A stretch of DNA of 7,245 nucleotides from Gammaproteobacteria bacterium (GCA_028694565.1 JAQVKR010000133.1:1-7245); one strand, 5' to 3'. Positions 1 to 5,734 are shown, counted from the first letter of the stretch. Numbers and translations are program-made. Notes: generated by a model from the sequence alone, not told the origin.

Positions 1-144
1 CCGGCCCCATCCCGGCGCCCGGCCCCATCCCGGCGCCCGGCCCCATTCCGGCACCCGGTCCCATTCCGGCACCCGGTCCGATTCCGGCGCCCGGCCCCAT
101 TCCGGCGCCCGGTCCCATCCCGGCGCCCGGTTCCATTCCGGCGC
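1..144. repeat. 18-bp tandem repeat, at least eight copies, coding
   Basis: Eight head-to-tail 18-bp units of the form CCGGYCCCATYCCGGCRC lie at 1-18, 19-36, 37-54, 55-72, 73-90, 91-108, 109-126 and 127-144; a degenerate ninth follows at 145-162. The first two copies are identical and divergence increases towards 162, which suggests newer copies lie at the gene's 3' side. The array continues off the left edge. On the minus strand each unit encodes Gly-Ala-Gly-Met/Ile-Gly/Glu-Pro. Most changes are third-position or conservative, so the protein repeat is kept. The unit is a multiple of three, so copy-number change would not break the frame. Confidence 0.95.
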
Positions 145-517
145 CCGATCCGCTTTCCGGCCCCATCGCCTGTCCCGCGCCCACGTCCGTCCCGACATCC
201 GGCAGCATGCCCATTTCACGCTGGGCCTGCTCCAACTCCGCGGGCGTCACCACCTCATCGCCATCGATATCGAACTCATTGAACTGGGGGCTGCGGGCAA
301 GGGGGCGCCCCACCTGCCCCCGAACCGCCAGGCGCCGGTTGCGGATGACGTTGAACTCCTGCCCGGTGATGCTGCCGTCGCCGTCGAGGTCGTAGACCGA
401 GAAGGGCAGGGGACCGGTGGGCGGCAGCGGCTCGGGCTCGGCGGCATGGGACGCATGGCACAGGGGGACGCCGGCGCAGAGAAGCAGGGCCAGCGAGCAG
501 AAAGACGGGAGTTTCAT
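1..517 (-). CDS. Exported EF-hand protein with GAGMGP repeat tail (3' end outside window)
   Basis: Reading from an ATG at 517 the frame stays open to the window edge (172 codons), so the C-terminus is missing. Residues 1-26 look like a Sec signal peptide (MKLPSF, then a Leu/Ala/Cys-rich core, ending near HASHA/AEP). Two EF-hand loops follow. Residues 43-54 (DLDGDGSITGQE) have Asp at 1, 3 and 5, Gly at 6 and Glu at 12, and are canonical. Residues 83-94 (DIDGDEVVTPAE) have Glu instead of Gly at position 6. From about residue 125 the protein is a GAG(M/I)(G/E)P hexapeptide repeat encoded by an 18-bp DNA repeat. A role in periplasmic or surface calcium binding is inferred from the EF-hands. The function of the low-complexity tail is unknown; it could be a flexible spacer or adhesive region. 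Similar sequence composition in other frames gives spurious ORFs here, but only this frame has both signal peptide and EF-hands. Confidence 0.85.
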   Translation of the reverse strand, partial: MKLPSFCSLALLLCAGVPLCHASHAAEPEPLPPTGPLPFSVYDLDGDGSITGQEFNVIRNRRLAVRGQVGRPLARSPQFNEFDIDGDEVVTPAELEQAQREMGMLPDVGTDVGAGQAMGPESGSGAGMEPGAGMGPGAGMGPGAGIGPGAGMGPGAGMGPGAGMGPGAGMGP

Positions 518-561
518 CGGAACGGCTCCGGAAAATGACCGCGGAACGACATGTCCAGCGA

Positions 562-584
562 CGGTATGACAGTTTGCCATACCG
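562..584 (-). promoter_or_regulatory. Operator-like inverted repeat upstream of the EF-hand repeat gene
   Basis: CGGTATG at 562-568 and CATACCG at 578-584 are perfect 7-bp arms around a 9-nt spacer, 45-67 bases upstream of the ATG at 517. On the minus strand a possible -35 (TTGTCC, 589-584) and a weak -10 (TACCGT, 566-561) with 17-bp spacing bracket the same stretch. A bound protein would then sit over the promoter spacer. The palindrome is seen; the promoter and operator roles are inferred, and the -10 match is poor. Confidence 0.4.
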
Positions 585-617
585 GACAACAGGGAATTGG
601 GTAACAAGCATAGACCA

Positions 618-652
618 CCTCCGGCCGGCCGTCCCGGGTAGCCGGCCGGAGG
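618..652 (-). terminator. Strong hairpin downstream of the YbaK-like gene
   Basis: Perfect 12-bp arms CCTCCGGCCGGC (618-629) and GCCGGCCGGAGG (641-652) enclose an 11-nt loop, 17 bases beyond the stop codon at 669-671. No clear U-tract follows on the minus strand, so this is either a weak intrinsic terminator or an RNA 3'-end stabiliser. It separates the YbaK-like gene from the EF-hand repeat gene. Confidence 0.55.
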
Positions 653-668
653 CGGCGGGCGCGGGGTA

Positions 669-1136
669 TCAGCGGCTGCCGATTTCGCCCTGGAGCACGC
701 CGGCCATCAGGCGCCGGAACGCCTCGCCGTCGAGGTGGACCAGATCCTCGTGATCACCGGCCTCGAACCAGATCTCCGGGGCGGCGAGGAGGCGGTCGTC
801 GACCACCGCCGGCAGGCCGTAGGCGGCCGCCACCGGCGGCACGGCGCCGACCGCGCAGTCGGGGAACATGCGTGCGATCTCCGCCTCGGTGGCGAGCCCC
901 AGAGGGCGTCGCAGCAGGTTGTGGATGCGCGAGAGGTGCAACCGCTCGCTGGCGGGCACCGCCGCCAGCAGGTAGCCCTCGTCGTCCTCCAGGATCACCG
1001 CCTTGGCCAGTTGCCCGGCGGGGATGCCGGAGACCGCCGCGGTGGCGCGGCTGTCCCCGGTGTGCGGGTGGGGGATCACCTCGTAGGGAATGCCCTTCAG
1101 CTCGAGGTAGTCCCGGAGCTGCGCGGAGATGGCCAT
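669..1136 (-). CDS. YbaK/aminoacyl-tRNA deacylase-family protein
   Basis: 155 residues, the usual length for a single-domain member of the prolyl-tRNA-synthetase editing-domain (INS/YbaK) superfamily. These enzymes hydrolyse mischarged aminoacyl-tRNAs, for example Cys- or Ala-tRNA(Pro), in the cytoplasm. Visible family features are the N-terminal LRDYLELKGIPYEV helix-strand; GQLAKAVIL with the conserved Lys (residue 45) of the active site; VPASERLHLSRI (60-71); and the VGAVPP segment (96-101), matching the conserved Gly-x-x-Pro loop. The ATG at 1136 is preferred over the upstream in-frame ATG at 1160 because GGAGGTG lies just 5' of it and homology begins there. It appears to be a separate transcription unit from the operon ending at 1247, with a hairpin in the 110-nt gap. 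Substrate specificity cannot be read; the GAVPP loop resembles the YeaK-like branch as much as YbaK itself. Confidence 0.88.
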   Translation of the reverse strand: MAISAQLRDYLELKGIPYEVIPHPHTGDSRATAAVSGIPAGQLAKAVILEDDEGYLLAAVPASERLHLSRIHNLLRRPLGLATEAEIARMFPDCAVGAVPPVAAAYGLPAVVDDRLLAAPEIWFEAGDHEDLVHLDGEAFRRLMAGVLQGEIGSR

Positions 1137-1188
1137 GTTCACCTCCCCCGTGACTGGCACGGGTCAGTTCGCCCTAGCTGATTACTCA

Positions 1189-1216
1189 ACTATAGACGCT
1201 GGGGCCGGGATTGAAA
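1189..1216 (-). promoter_or_regulatory. Possible sigma-70 promoter for the YbaK-like gene
   Basis: On the minus strand TTTCAA (1216-1211) and TATAGT (1194-1189) are separated by 16 bp. The -10 matches five of six consensus bases; the -35 is weak and lies inside the operon's hairpin. This would give a leader of roughly 45 nt before the ATG at 1136. The surrounding AT-rich patch stands out against the GC-rich background. Confidence 0.35.
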
Positions 1217-1230
1217 CGCAATCCCGGCCC
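1202..1230 (-). terminator. Hairpin terminator at the end of the reductase operon
   Basis: Perfect 12-bp arms GGGCCGGGATTG (1202-1213) and CAATCCCGGCCC (1219-1230) enclose a 5-nt loop, 17 nt past the activase stop at 1247-1249. No U-run follows on the minus strand, so termination may be partial or Rho-assisted. Its position marks the likely 3' end of the four-gene operon. Confidence 0.6.
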
Positions 1231-1246
1231 GCTCCGCGCGCCGGGG

Positions 1247-2071
1247 CTACTCCGCCGTCCTGGCCGCACCCCCCTCCTCCGCGGCCCAGACTTCGCGGGA
1301 GAGGATCGCCGCGCCGTAGGCGGTGGTGATCTGGGCGATGTCGGGGATGATCAGATCCCGCATCAGCTCCTCGCGGATCGCGGTCACCAGGCCGTGATTG
1401 AGGGCCGGCCCGCCGTCGAAGTAGACCTGCTCCTCGATGCCGACGCGCCGGGCCAGGCGGACGGTGCGGCGGGCGATGGAGTAGTGCACGCCCGCCACCA
1501 CCTCCTCCTTGCTGTAGCCGCGGGCCAGCAGGCCGATGATCTCCGACTCGGCGAACACCGCGCAGGTGCTGTTGATGGTGGGCGGCGCGCCGTCCAGCCG
1601 GACGTGGTACTCGCCCAGCTCCTCCAGGTCGATCTCCAGGTTGCGGGCCACCATCTCCAGGAAGCGGCCGGTGCCCGCGGCGCACTTGTCGTTCATGGCG
1701 AACTGCACCACGTTGCCGTCGCCGTCTATGCGGATGGCCTTGGAGTCCTGGCCGCCGATGTTGATGATGGTCCGCACCGTGCCGTAGGGGGCGCCGGCCC
1801 TGAGGGCGCCCACGGCGTTGGCGGTGATTTCGCTGATGGCCTCGTCGGCGTCGCGGTAGAGCTTGCGGCCATAGCCGGTGGCGGTCACGAAGGCGATCTG
1901 CCCCCGCTCCATGCCGCTCTCCTGCAGCAGCCGCTGGAAGGCCTCCTGGGCGTTGCGGTGGAACTGCCCGCCGCTGGGACAGGTGCTGGAGGCCACCAGC
2001 CGCTCTTCCCTGTCGATGAGGGCGATCTTGATGGCGGTGGAGCCGATGTCGATGCCGGCGAAATGTTTCAT
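1247..2071 (-). CDS. ATP-dependent acyl-CoA dehydratase/reductase activase (BadF/BadG/HgdC family, YjiL-like)
   Basis: 274 residues, normal for the family. These homodimeric ASKHA-fold ATPases hold one [4Fe-4S] cluster between subunits and use ATP hydrolysis to inject an electron at very low potential into a partner enzyme. Visible motifs are DIGSTAIKIAL (8-18, phosphate 1); NIGGQDSK (104-111, phosphate 2); NDKCAAGTGRFLE with cluster ligand Cys130; NSTCAVFAESEIIG with second ligand Cys170; and FDGGPALNHGL (218-228, adenosine site). Both Cys ligands and the nucleotide motifs are intact, so the protein should be active. The ATG at 2071 overlaps the stop of the upstream reductase gene as ATGA. 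An AAGGAGG Shine-Dalgarno lies inside that gene's Arg-rich 3' end. The adjacent YjiM-like reductase makes it that protein's dedicated activase. The activase's electron donor is not encoded as a separate ferredoxin here; the membrane polyferredoxin two genes upstream is the obvious candidate (inference). Confidence 0.93.
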   Translation of the reverse strand: MKHFAGIDIGSTAIKIALIDREERLVASSTCPSGGQFHRNAQEAFQRLLQESGMERGQIAFVTATGYGRKLYRDADEAISEITANAVGALRAGAPYGTVRTIINIGGQDSKAIRIDGDGNVVQFAMNDKCAAGTGRFLEMVARNLEIDLEELGEYHVRLDGAPPTINSTCAVFAESEIIGLLARGYSKEEVVAGVHYSIARRTVRLARRVGIEEQVYFDGGPALNHGLVTAIREELMRDLIIPDIAQITTAYGAAILSREVWAAEEGGAARTAE

Positions 2072-3342
2072 CGACTCCGCCTCCTTCGCGAGCGCAGCGA
2101 CTCGATGAACGCCTCCACCCGGGTGGAGAGCTGGCCCACGTCGTCGGGACTGTAGTCGGTCTCCACGTAGAGGCAGGGCAGCCCGGCCTCGGCCAGGGCG
2201 CGGCTGACGGAGTGGTGCTCCATCTCGTAGACCTGGCAGCCGGCGAAGGCCTGGTAGACGACGCCGTCCACCGCGTGGGTGCGGGCCAGATCCAGCAGCC
2301 GGCGCAGACGGTCCCCGTTGCTGGTGAAGATGGGGCAGGTGCACGGCTTCAGGTAGCGGTCGGCCACCGCGTCCACCATGTCGTAGAGGTTCCACTCGTC
2401 CACGCTGACCGCGTCGTTGAGCATGCGGTTGGCCGAGCAGGTCTCGTCGGCCACGATGACCCCGCCCGCCTGCTCCACGAGCACCGGGATCTTGAGGTTC
2501 GGGAACACGGGCGGCGATCCGGTGAAGAGGATCCGCGGCGCCCGCCGCAGGGCGGCCGAGACGCCCGCCTCGCGGCGCGCCTCGAGCTCCGCCACGAGAG
2601 CGTCGACCGCCCCGGTCCAGCGCTCCAGGTCGTCGAAGAAATAGGCGTTGGTCACCAGGAACGCATCCTTGCCCAGCAACAGCGCCGGCGACTCGGCGCG
2701 CAGGCGCTGGAGCCGGCGGTAGGCGGCCTGGGCGCGGCTGACGGCGCGAATCGACTCGCGCAGCGAGGTGCGGGTCACGCGGCCGCCGGTCATGCGCTCG
2801 GCGGCGCGCACGAAGTCGCGCACCGAGGCGCGCCAGAAGGCGCGGGCGGGCTCGCTGTCCTTGGAGGGCGGGAACTCCAGGTGGTGTACCTGGCAGCCCA
2901 GGTCCTCCATCATCTGGCCGGCCTTCTTCTTCTGGTCGCAGGTGGTGAGGTTGACCACCCGGTCCAGGGTTTCGAGCCAGGCCGGCCGCTCGTCCTGCAG
3001 CAGGCCGAGGGTCGCCTTCACCAGCGAGCAGGACTTGGCCGGCATGAAGTCCGCCCCCGCCTGGTCGAAGGCGTGGGAGCCGCTGCACAGCCGCACCGGG
3101 ATGCCGCCCGCCGCGCGGACGATCTCGTCGGGCACCTGCACGCAGGTGGTGCCGACGAGCGTCCCCTCGGGCTGGGCCCGCTCACCCTCGCAGTAGACCC
3201 GGTGGAACAGCTTGTAGAAGTAGTCCATCGCCGCCGGGTTGTCGGGAAACTCCCGCTCCAGGGTGGCCAGCGCCTGGGCGGACTCGCGAATCTGCTGGGC
3301 GAGGACGGCGGCGCGCCGCCCGCCCTGGGGCACCGCGCTCAT
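2068..3342 (-). CDS. Double-cubane-cluster-type reductase, 2-hydroxyacyl-CoA dehydratase family (YjiM-like)
   Basis: 424 residues of the HgdB/BcrB/YjiM family (2-hydroxyacyl-CoA dehydratase D-component). From remembered sequence it resembles E. coli YjiM along its length: TLVGTTCVQVPDEIVRAAGG (61-80), NLTTCDQKKK (131-140), ADETCSANRM, the CTC pair (Cys334/Cys336), FAGCQVYEMEH and the terminal ETDYSPDDVGQLSTRV (394-409). Relatives in the single-subunit branch carry an [Fe8S9] double-cubane cluster and reduce small molecules with ATP from an activase. Cysteines at 67, 86, 105, 135, 302, 334, 336 and 369 lie in conserved-looking positions, enough for the six ligands of such a cluster, but I cannot assign each one. 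The lone subunit, with no paired alpha/beta partner, favours the double-cubane branch over a true hydroxyacyl-CoA dehydratase or benzoyl-CoA reductase. The start at 3342 overlaps the upstream stop as ATGA. The C-terminal tail RSRRRRSR is partly dictated by the next gene's Shine-Dalgarno. Substrate unknown. Confidence 0.85.
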   Translation of the reverse strand: MSAVPQGGRRAAVLAQQIRESAQALATLEREFPDNPAAMDYFYKLFHRVYCEGERAQPEGTLVGTTCVQVPDEIVRAAGGIPVRLCSGSHAFDQAGADFMPAKSCSLVKATLGLLQDERPAWLETLDRVVNLTTCDQKKKAGQMMEDLGCQVHHLEFPPSKDSEPARAFWRASVRDFVRAAERMTGGRVTRTSLRESIRAVSRAQAAYRRLQRLRAESPALLLGKDAFLVTNAYFFDDLERWTGAVDALVAELEARREAGVSAALRRAPRILFTGSPPVFPNLKIPVLVEQAGGVIVADETCSANRMLNDAVSVDEWNLYDMVDAVADRYLKPCTCPIFTSNGDRLRRLLDLARTHAVDGVVYQAFAGCQVYEMEHHSVSRALAEAGLPCLYVETDYSPDDVGQLSTRVEAFIESLRSRRRRSR

Positions 3343-4325
3343 TCGCCACCCCGCCGCTGCTGCCGCCGGAAGAAGCCTTCCTCGGTGGCCTCGTAGACGG
3401 GAATACCCATGAAGGTGGCCTTGAGACAGCCCTCCTCCGGACAGGCGGCGACACACTTCAGGCACATCATGCAGTCGTCCTCGATCAGGATTTTCCGTTC
3501 CACATCGTCGGCGATGGCCTTGATCTGCATGTCGCAGACCCGGTAGCAGTCGCCGCAGCGGGTACACTTGTCCCCATCCTTGCGCAGTTTCAGCAGGGCG
3601 ATGTTGGAGAACAGCGCCTGCAGTGCGCTCATGGGGCAGAAGAAGCAGAAGAAGCGCTTGTTGACGAGCGCGCCGACGAAGAAGATGCCCAGGATCGCCA
3701 TGCCCAGGCTGGTCATGACCAGGGCGGTCACCGTGCTGAAATCGAGCGTCCACTGGGAGAAGTCGCCGGTGAAGGCGGGGATGACCATGCGCGCCGGGCA
3801 GATGGTGCAGAAGGGGGTGGCCATGTCCTCGGGGACGTGGGGCAGCCCCTCCACCGGGTTGCTGATGGCGAACGGGATCAGGATCAGCAGCACCAGCAGG
3901 ATGTACTTCACCTTCTTCAGCCGGGTGAAGCTCTCCAGGCTGTAGACCGAGTAGCGCAGCCGCAGCCGCCGGCGCAGGGCGGTCATCCAGTCCTGGATGG
4001 CGCCGAGCGGGCAGACGTAGCCGCACCAGGCCTTGTTCAGCACCAGCAGCCAGGCGAAGAAGGTCAGGAACCCCGTCACCAGCCCCAGTGCACGCCAGCT
4101 GAACAGGCTCTCCCAGGGGATGTGGGTCTGGTGCTGCAGCGGCAGCAGGTAGCAGACGCCGCCCCGGCCGGCGTCGTTGAAGCCGCAGGCGAACACCGGC
4201 AGCGAATTGCCGAGATCGATGTAGAGATAGCCGCTGTAGACCAGCAGGACGAAGGCGAAGAGCTGGAACCAGGTGCGGAAGCGCTGGATGTCCACGCCAT
4301 TGACGAACGCCCTAAGCCTTTTCAT
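3339..4325 (-). CDS. NapH-like membrane polyferredoxin (4Fe-4S binding protein)
   Basis: 328 residues with four predicted membrane helices (about 18-37, 79-96, 139-156, 198-220). The Arg-rich loop at 118-124 places the helix 2-3 loop and both termini in the cytoplasm. Cytoplasmic cysteines are CGYVCPLG (Cys101/105), FCFFCP (Cys227/230) and two classical [4Fe-4S] motifs: Cys254-x2-Cys257-x2-Cys260-x3-Cys264, and Cys285-x2-Cys288-x2-Cys291-x3-Cys295-Pro. The layout matches NapH/NosR-type quinol-linked electron-transfer proteins. Two oddities are a pair CTICPAR (Cys173/176) and Cys47/Cys58 in the predicted periplasmic loops, and a CxxCP rather than CxxxCP second motif. The start at 4325 overlaps the upstream gene by 14 nt, with GGGAGA before it. 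No nap, nos or rnf genes are nearby. The operon position points to supplying electrons to the downstream activase/reductase pair (inference). Confidence 0.87.
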   Translation of the reverse strand: MKRLRAFVNGVDIQRFRTWFQLFAFVLLVYSGYLYIDLGNSLPVFACGFNDAGRGGVCYLLPLQHQTHIPWESLFSWRALGLVTGFLTFFAWLLVLNKAWCGYVCPLGAIQDWMTALRRRLRLRYSVYSLESFTRLKKVKYILLVLLILIPFAISNPVEGLPHVPEDMATPFCTICPARMVIPAFTGDFSQWTLDFSTVTALVMTSLGMAILGIFFVGALVNKRFFCFFCPMSALQALFSNIALLKLRKDGDKCTRCGDCYRVCDMQIKAIADDVERKILIEDDCMMCLKCVAACPEEGCLKATFMGIPVYEATEEGFFRRQQRRGGE

Positions 4326-5295
4326 CGAACGTCTCCCGCCGCTCGGGGCGCCGCTGCCGCAGCCGGTAGTGGTAGACCCCGCCCACCGAGAGGGTGGCCG
4401 CCAAGAGCATCACCCCCAGCCCGTAGAGATAGGACTGGTACTCCGGCTCGGCGGGATAGTAGGTGCCGGCCAGCGTTGCGCTGTAGTGCGCCTGCGCATA
4501 GGGGCGCCCGTCGAGCTCGCCCTCCAGGGGCCGCCGGTACTCGGCGAGGACCAGGTAGTCCTGGCGCCGGCGCTTGTCGAACTCCGGCCAGTCGGTGAAG
4601 TAGTCGCGGACCATCCGGAACTCCGCGCGCCCGTCCGGACCGGTGATCACGGTCTTGCCCCAGCCGGTGTTGGAGATCAGGCGAACCTCGGCCCCGGCCA
4701 CCGGCTCGCCCTGGTTCAGCGCCAGGAAGGCGATGGGCTCACCCGAGGCGGCGCGGCTGTGGAAATCCTCGTCCGGCTTGCGTTCACGCACCAGCTCGAA
4801 GGGCACGCCGGCGGTGACGCGGGGCGGCATCCGCCCCTCGGTGAAGCGCCGATCATGGCCGTTGGCGCAGCTGTGCATCAGCACCTCGGCCTTCACCACC
4901 CGGGTCTCCAGGGTTCCGTCGCGCACCTCGCGGCTCAGGAGGTAGGCGTTGTAGAAGCCCTCCTCCGGCATCTCGAAGCGGATCCCGCCGCCCGCCTCCG
5001 CGCTGAAGGGCTTCGGCGCCACCGGCTCCCGCTCCGGGCCTTCCGCAACCACCTCGCCGGCCGGCATGGGCAAATAGGACGCATGGGCCGGATCGTCGCC
5101 GGCGCGCAGCCACAGCCGCTTGACGGAGACCCCGCCGCGGCCGCGCTCAACCAGCCCGCCATGGGCCCGGAGGGTCTTTTCCGTCCATTCGGCGGTGGGC
5201 GGGAGATCGGAGAACCAGAGCGGTTCGGTGGCCGCCGCGAGGGCGGGCAACAGCAACAGGGGCGCCAGCGGCAGAGCGCCGCGGAATTCTGGCAT
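4312..5295 (-). CDS. Exported DUF4198-like protein with C-terminal membrane anchor
   Basis: 327 residues from the ATG at 5295. That start gives a clean signal peptide (MPEFRGALPLAPLLLLPALAA, cleavage near AAA/TEP) and has GGAG nine nt upstream. In-frame ATGs at 5310 and 5358 would bury the signal sequence. Residues about 157-253 resemble a DUF4198/carboxypeptidase-regulatory-like beta-sandwich: VTAGVPFELV, then GEPVAGAEVRLISNTGWGKT and TGPDGRAEF. Such domains occur in exported proteins linked to metal uptake. One hydrophobic helix near 290-309 followed by RLRQRRPERR would anchor the protein with a short cytoplasmic tail. The periplasmic part contains His141, Cys143 and His147 (HSCANGH), which could bind metal; that is only a suggestion. 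It is the first gene of the operon. The family call is moderate and no enzymatic motif was seen. Confidence 0.7.
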   Translation of the reverse strand: MPEFRGALPLAPLLLLPALAAATEPLWFSDLPPTAEWTEKTLRAHGGLVERGRGGVSVKRLWLRAGDDPAHASYLPMPAGEVVAEGPEREPVAPKPFSAEAGGGIRFEMPEEGFYNAYLLSREVRDGTLETRVVKAEVLMHSCANGHDRRFTEGRMPPRVTAGVPFELVRERKPDEDFHSRAASGEPIAFLALNQGEPVAGAEVRLISNTGWGKTVITGPDGRAEFRMVRDYFTDWPEFDKRRRQDYLVLAEYRRPLEGELDGRPYAQAHYSATLAGTYYPAEPEYQSYLYGLGVMLLAATLSVGGVYHYRLRQRRPERRETFDEKA

Positions 5296-5369
5296 GGGCG
5301 AAGACTCCATGGATGCATGAACCGGGCGGCGCCGCCGGGCGGCGGCCGTCCACCTCAACCCGGAGACTC

Positions 5370-5385
5370 AGCAAGGACCACGCCA
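5370..5385 (-). promoter_or_regulatory. Sigma-54-like -24/-12 promoter of the reductase operon
   Basis: Minus strand TGGCGTG-N4-TTGCT fits the TGGCACG-N4-TTGCW consensus. The invariant GG (5384-5383) and GC (5372-5371) are present with correct 10-nt spacing; the two mismatches are at the less conserved AC. The start of transcription would be near 5360, giving a leader of about 65 nt before the ATG at 5295. Sigma-54 promoters need an ATP-dependent enhancer-binding protein; a candidate site lies at 5437-5454. Confidence 0.6.
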
Positions 5386-5436
5386 GACCGCAAGCCACTG
5401 ATAGTTGGAGGAACAGGCCTCCCGGGGCGGGAGCAA

Positions 5437-5454
5437 TGTGCGTTATTTCGCACA
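5437..5454. promoter_or_regulatory. TGTGCG-N6-CGCACA palindrome, candidate enhancer site
   Basis: Perfect 6-bp arms at 5437-5442 and 5449-5454 flank TTATTT. The centre is about 86 bp upstream of the inferred start of the reductase operon, a typical distance for a sigma-54 activator site, and about 315 bp upstream of the divergent start near 5761. The half-site is close to, but not spaced like, CRP/FNR-type sites (TGTGA-N6-TCACA) or NifA sites (TGT-N10-ACA; here TGT-N12-ACA). The binding protein is unknown. Confidence 0.45.
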
Positions 5455-5558
5455 ACGAAAAGCGTCGATGTCGTCATCTGGCGCAACCGCCGGAGGCGTG
5501 GTTCCACACGCGGGCGGGGTGGCGGCCGACGCTGGGCGGCGCCCGGCGAAGGGACGAT

Positions 5559-5606
5559 CCGGCGCGCGGGAGGGTCCCGCGCCGGGCGGTGGGCAAGCGC
5601 CCGGCG
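5559..5606. other. Two mutually exclusive GC hairpins
   Basis: Hairpin A pairs 5559-5571 with 5575-5585 (CCGGCGCGCGGGA against TCCCGCGCCGG, with a two-base bulge). Hairpin B pairs 5580-5588 with 5598-5606 (CGCCGGGCG against CGCCCGGCG, perfect 9 bp, 9-nt loop). They share 5580-5585, so only one can form at a time. No U-tract follows on either strand. The local sequence is very GC-rich, so chance structure is a real alternative. Confidence 0.3.
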
Positions 5607-5734
5607 ACCCCGCCCCGGTCCCGGTGCATATCCCCCCTCTCCACCACCATGCGCGCCTGCCGGGGCCCCATGGGGGCCCACCACCAAACGCGACATGCCT
5701 TTGTTTCTATTGGAAAAAACCAAAAGATCCGATC

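Noticed and set aside
1..162. CRISPR array
   Set aside because: The repeats are contiguous 18-bp units without spacers and are coding in the minus frame.
1155..1170. TGGCACG on the plus strand as a sigma-54 promoter
   Set aside because: The -24 box is present but no GC occurs at the required spacing, and no plus-strand gene follows.
1171..1194. IscR-like site (minus-strand ATAGTTGAGTAA) near the end of the Fe-S operon
   Set aside because: Only one half resembles the type 1 IscR consensus and the other half fails at most positions; it is also at the wrong end of the operon to control it.
1211..2155. Long plus-strand open frame antisense to the activase
   Set aside because: It is a GC-driven shadow of the activase and reductase genes, with no recognisable domain, while the minus strand shows complete catalytic motifs.
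2068..3342. Benzoyl-CoA reductase or 2-hydroxyglutaryl-CoA dehydratase subunit
   Set aside because: No second dehydratase/reductase subunit and no aromatic or amino-acid fermentation genes are present; sequence motifs fit the single-subunit YjiM/double-cubane branch better.
2212..3396. 394-codon plus-strand frame antisense to the reductase
   Set aside because: Composition is Gly/Ala/Arg/His-rich without motifs; the minus frame aligns with the YjiM family along its length.
5437..5454. CRP/FNR or NifA binding site
   Set aside because: The half-site resembles TGTGA and TGT/ACA, but spacing is wrong for both (TGTGC-N8-GCACA, TGT-N12-ACA).
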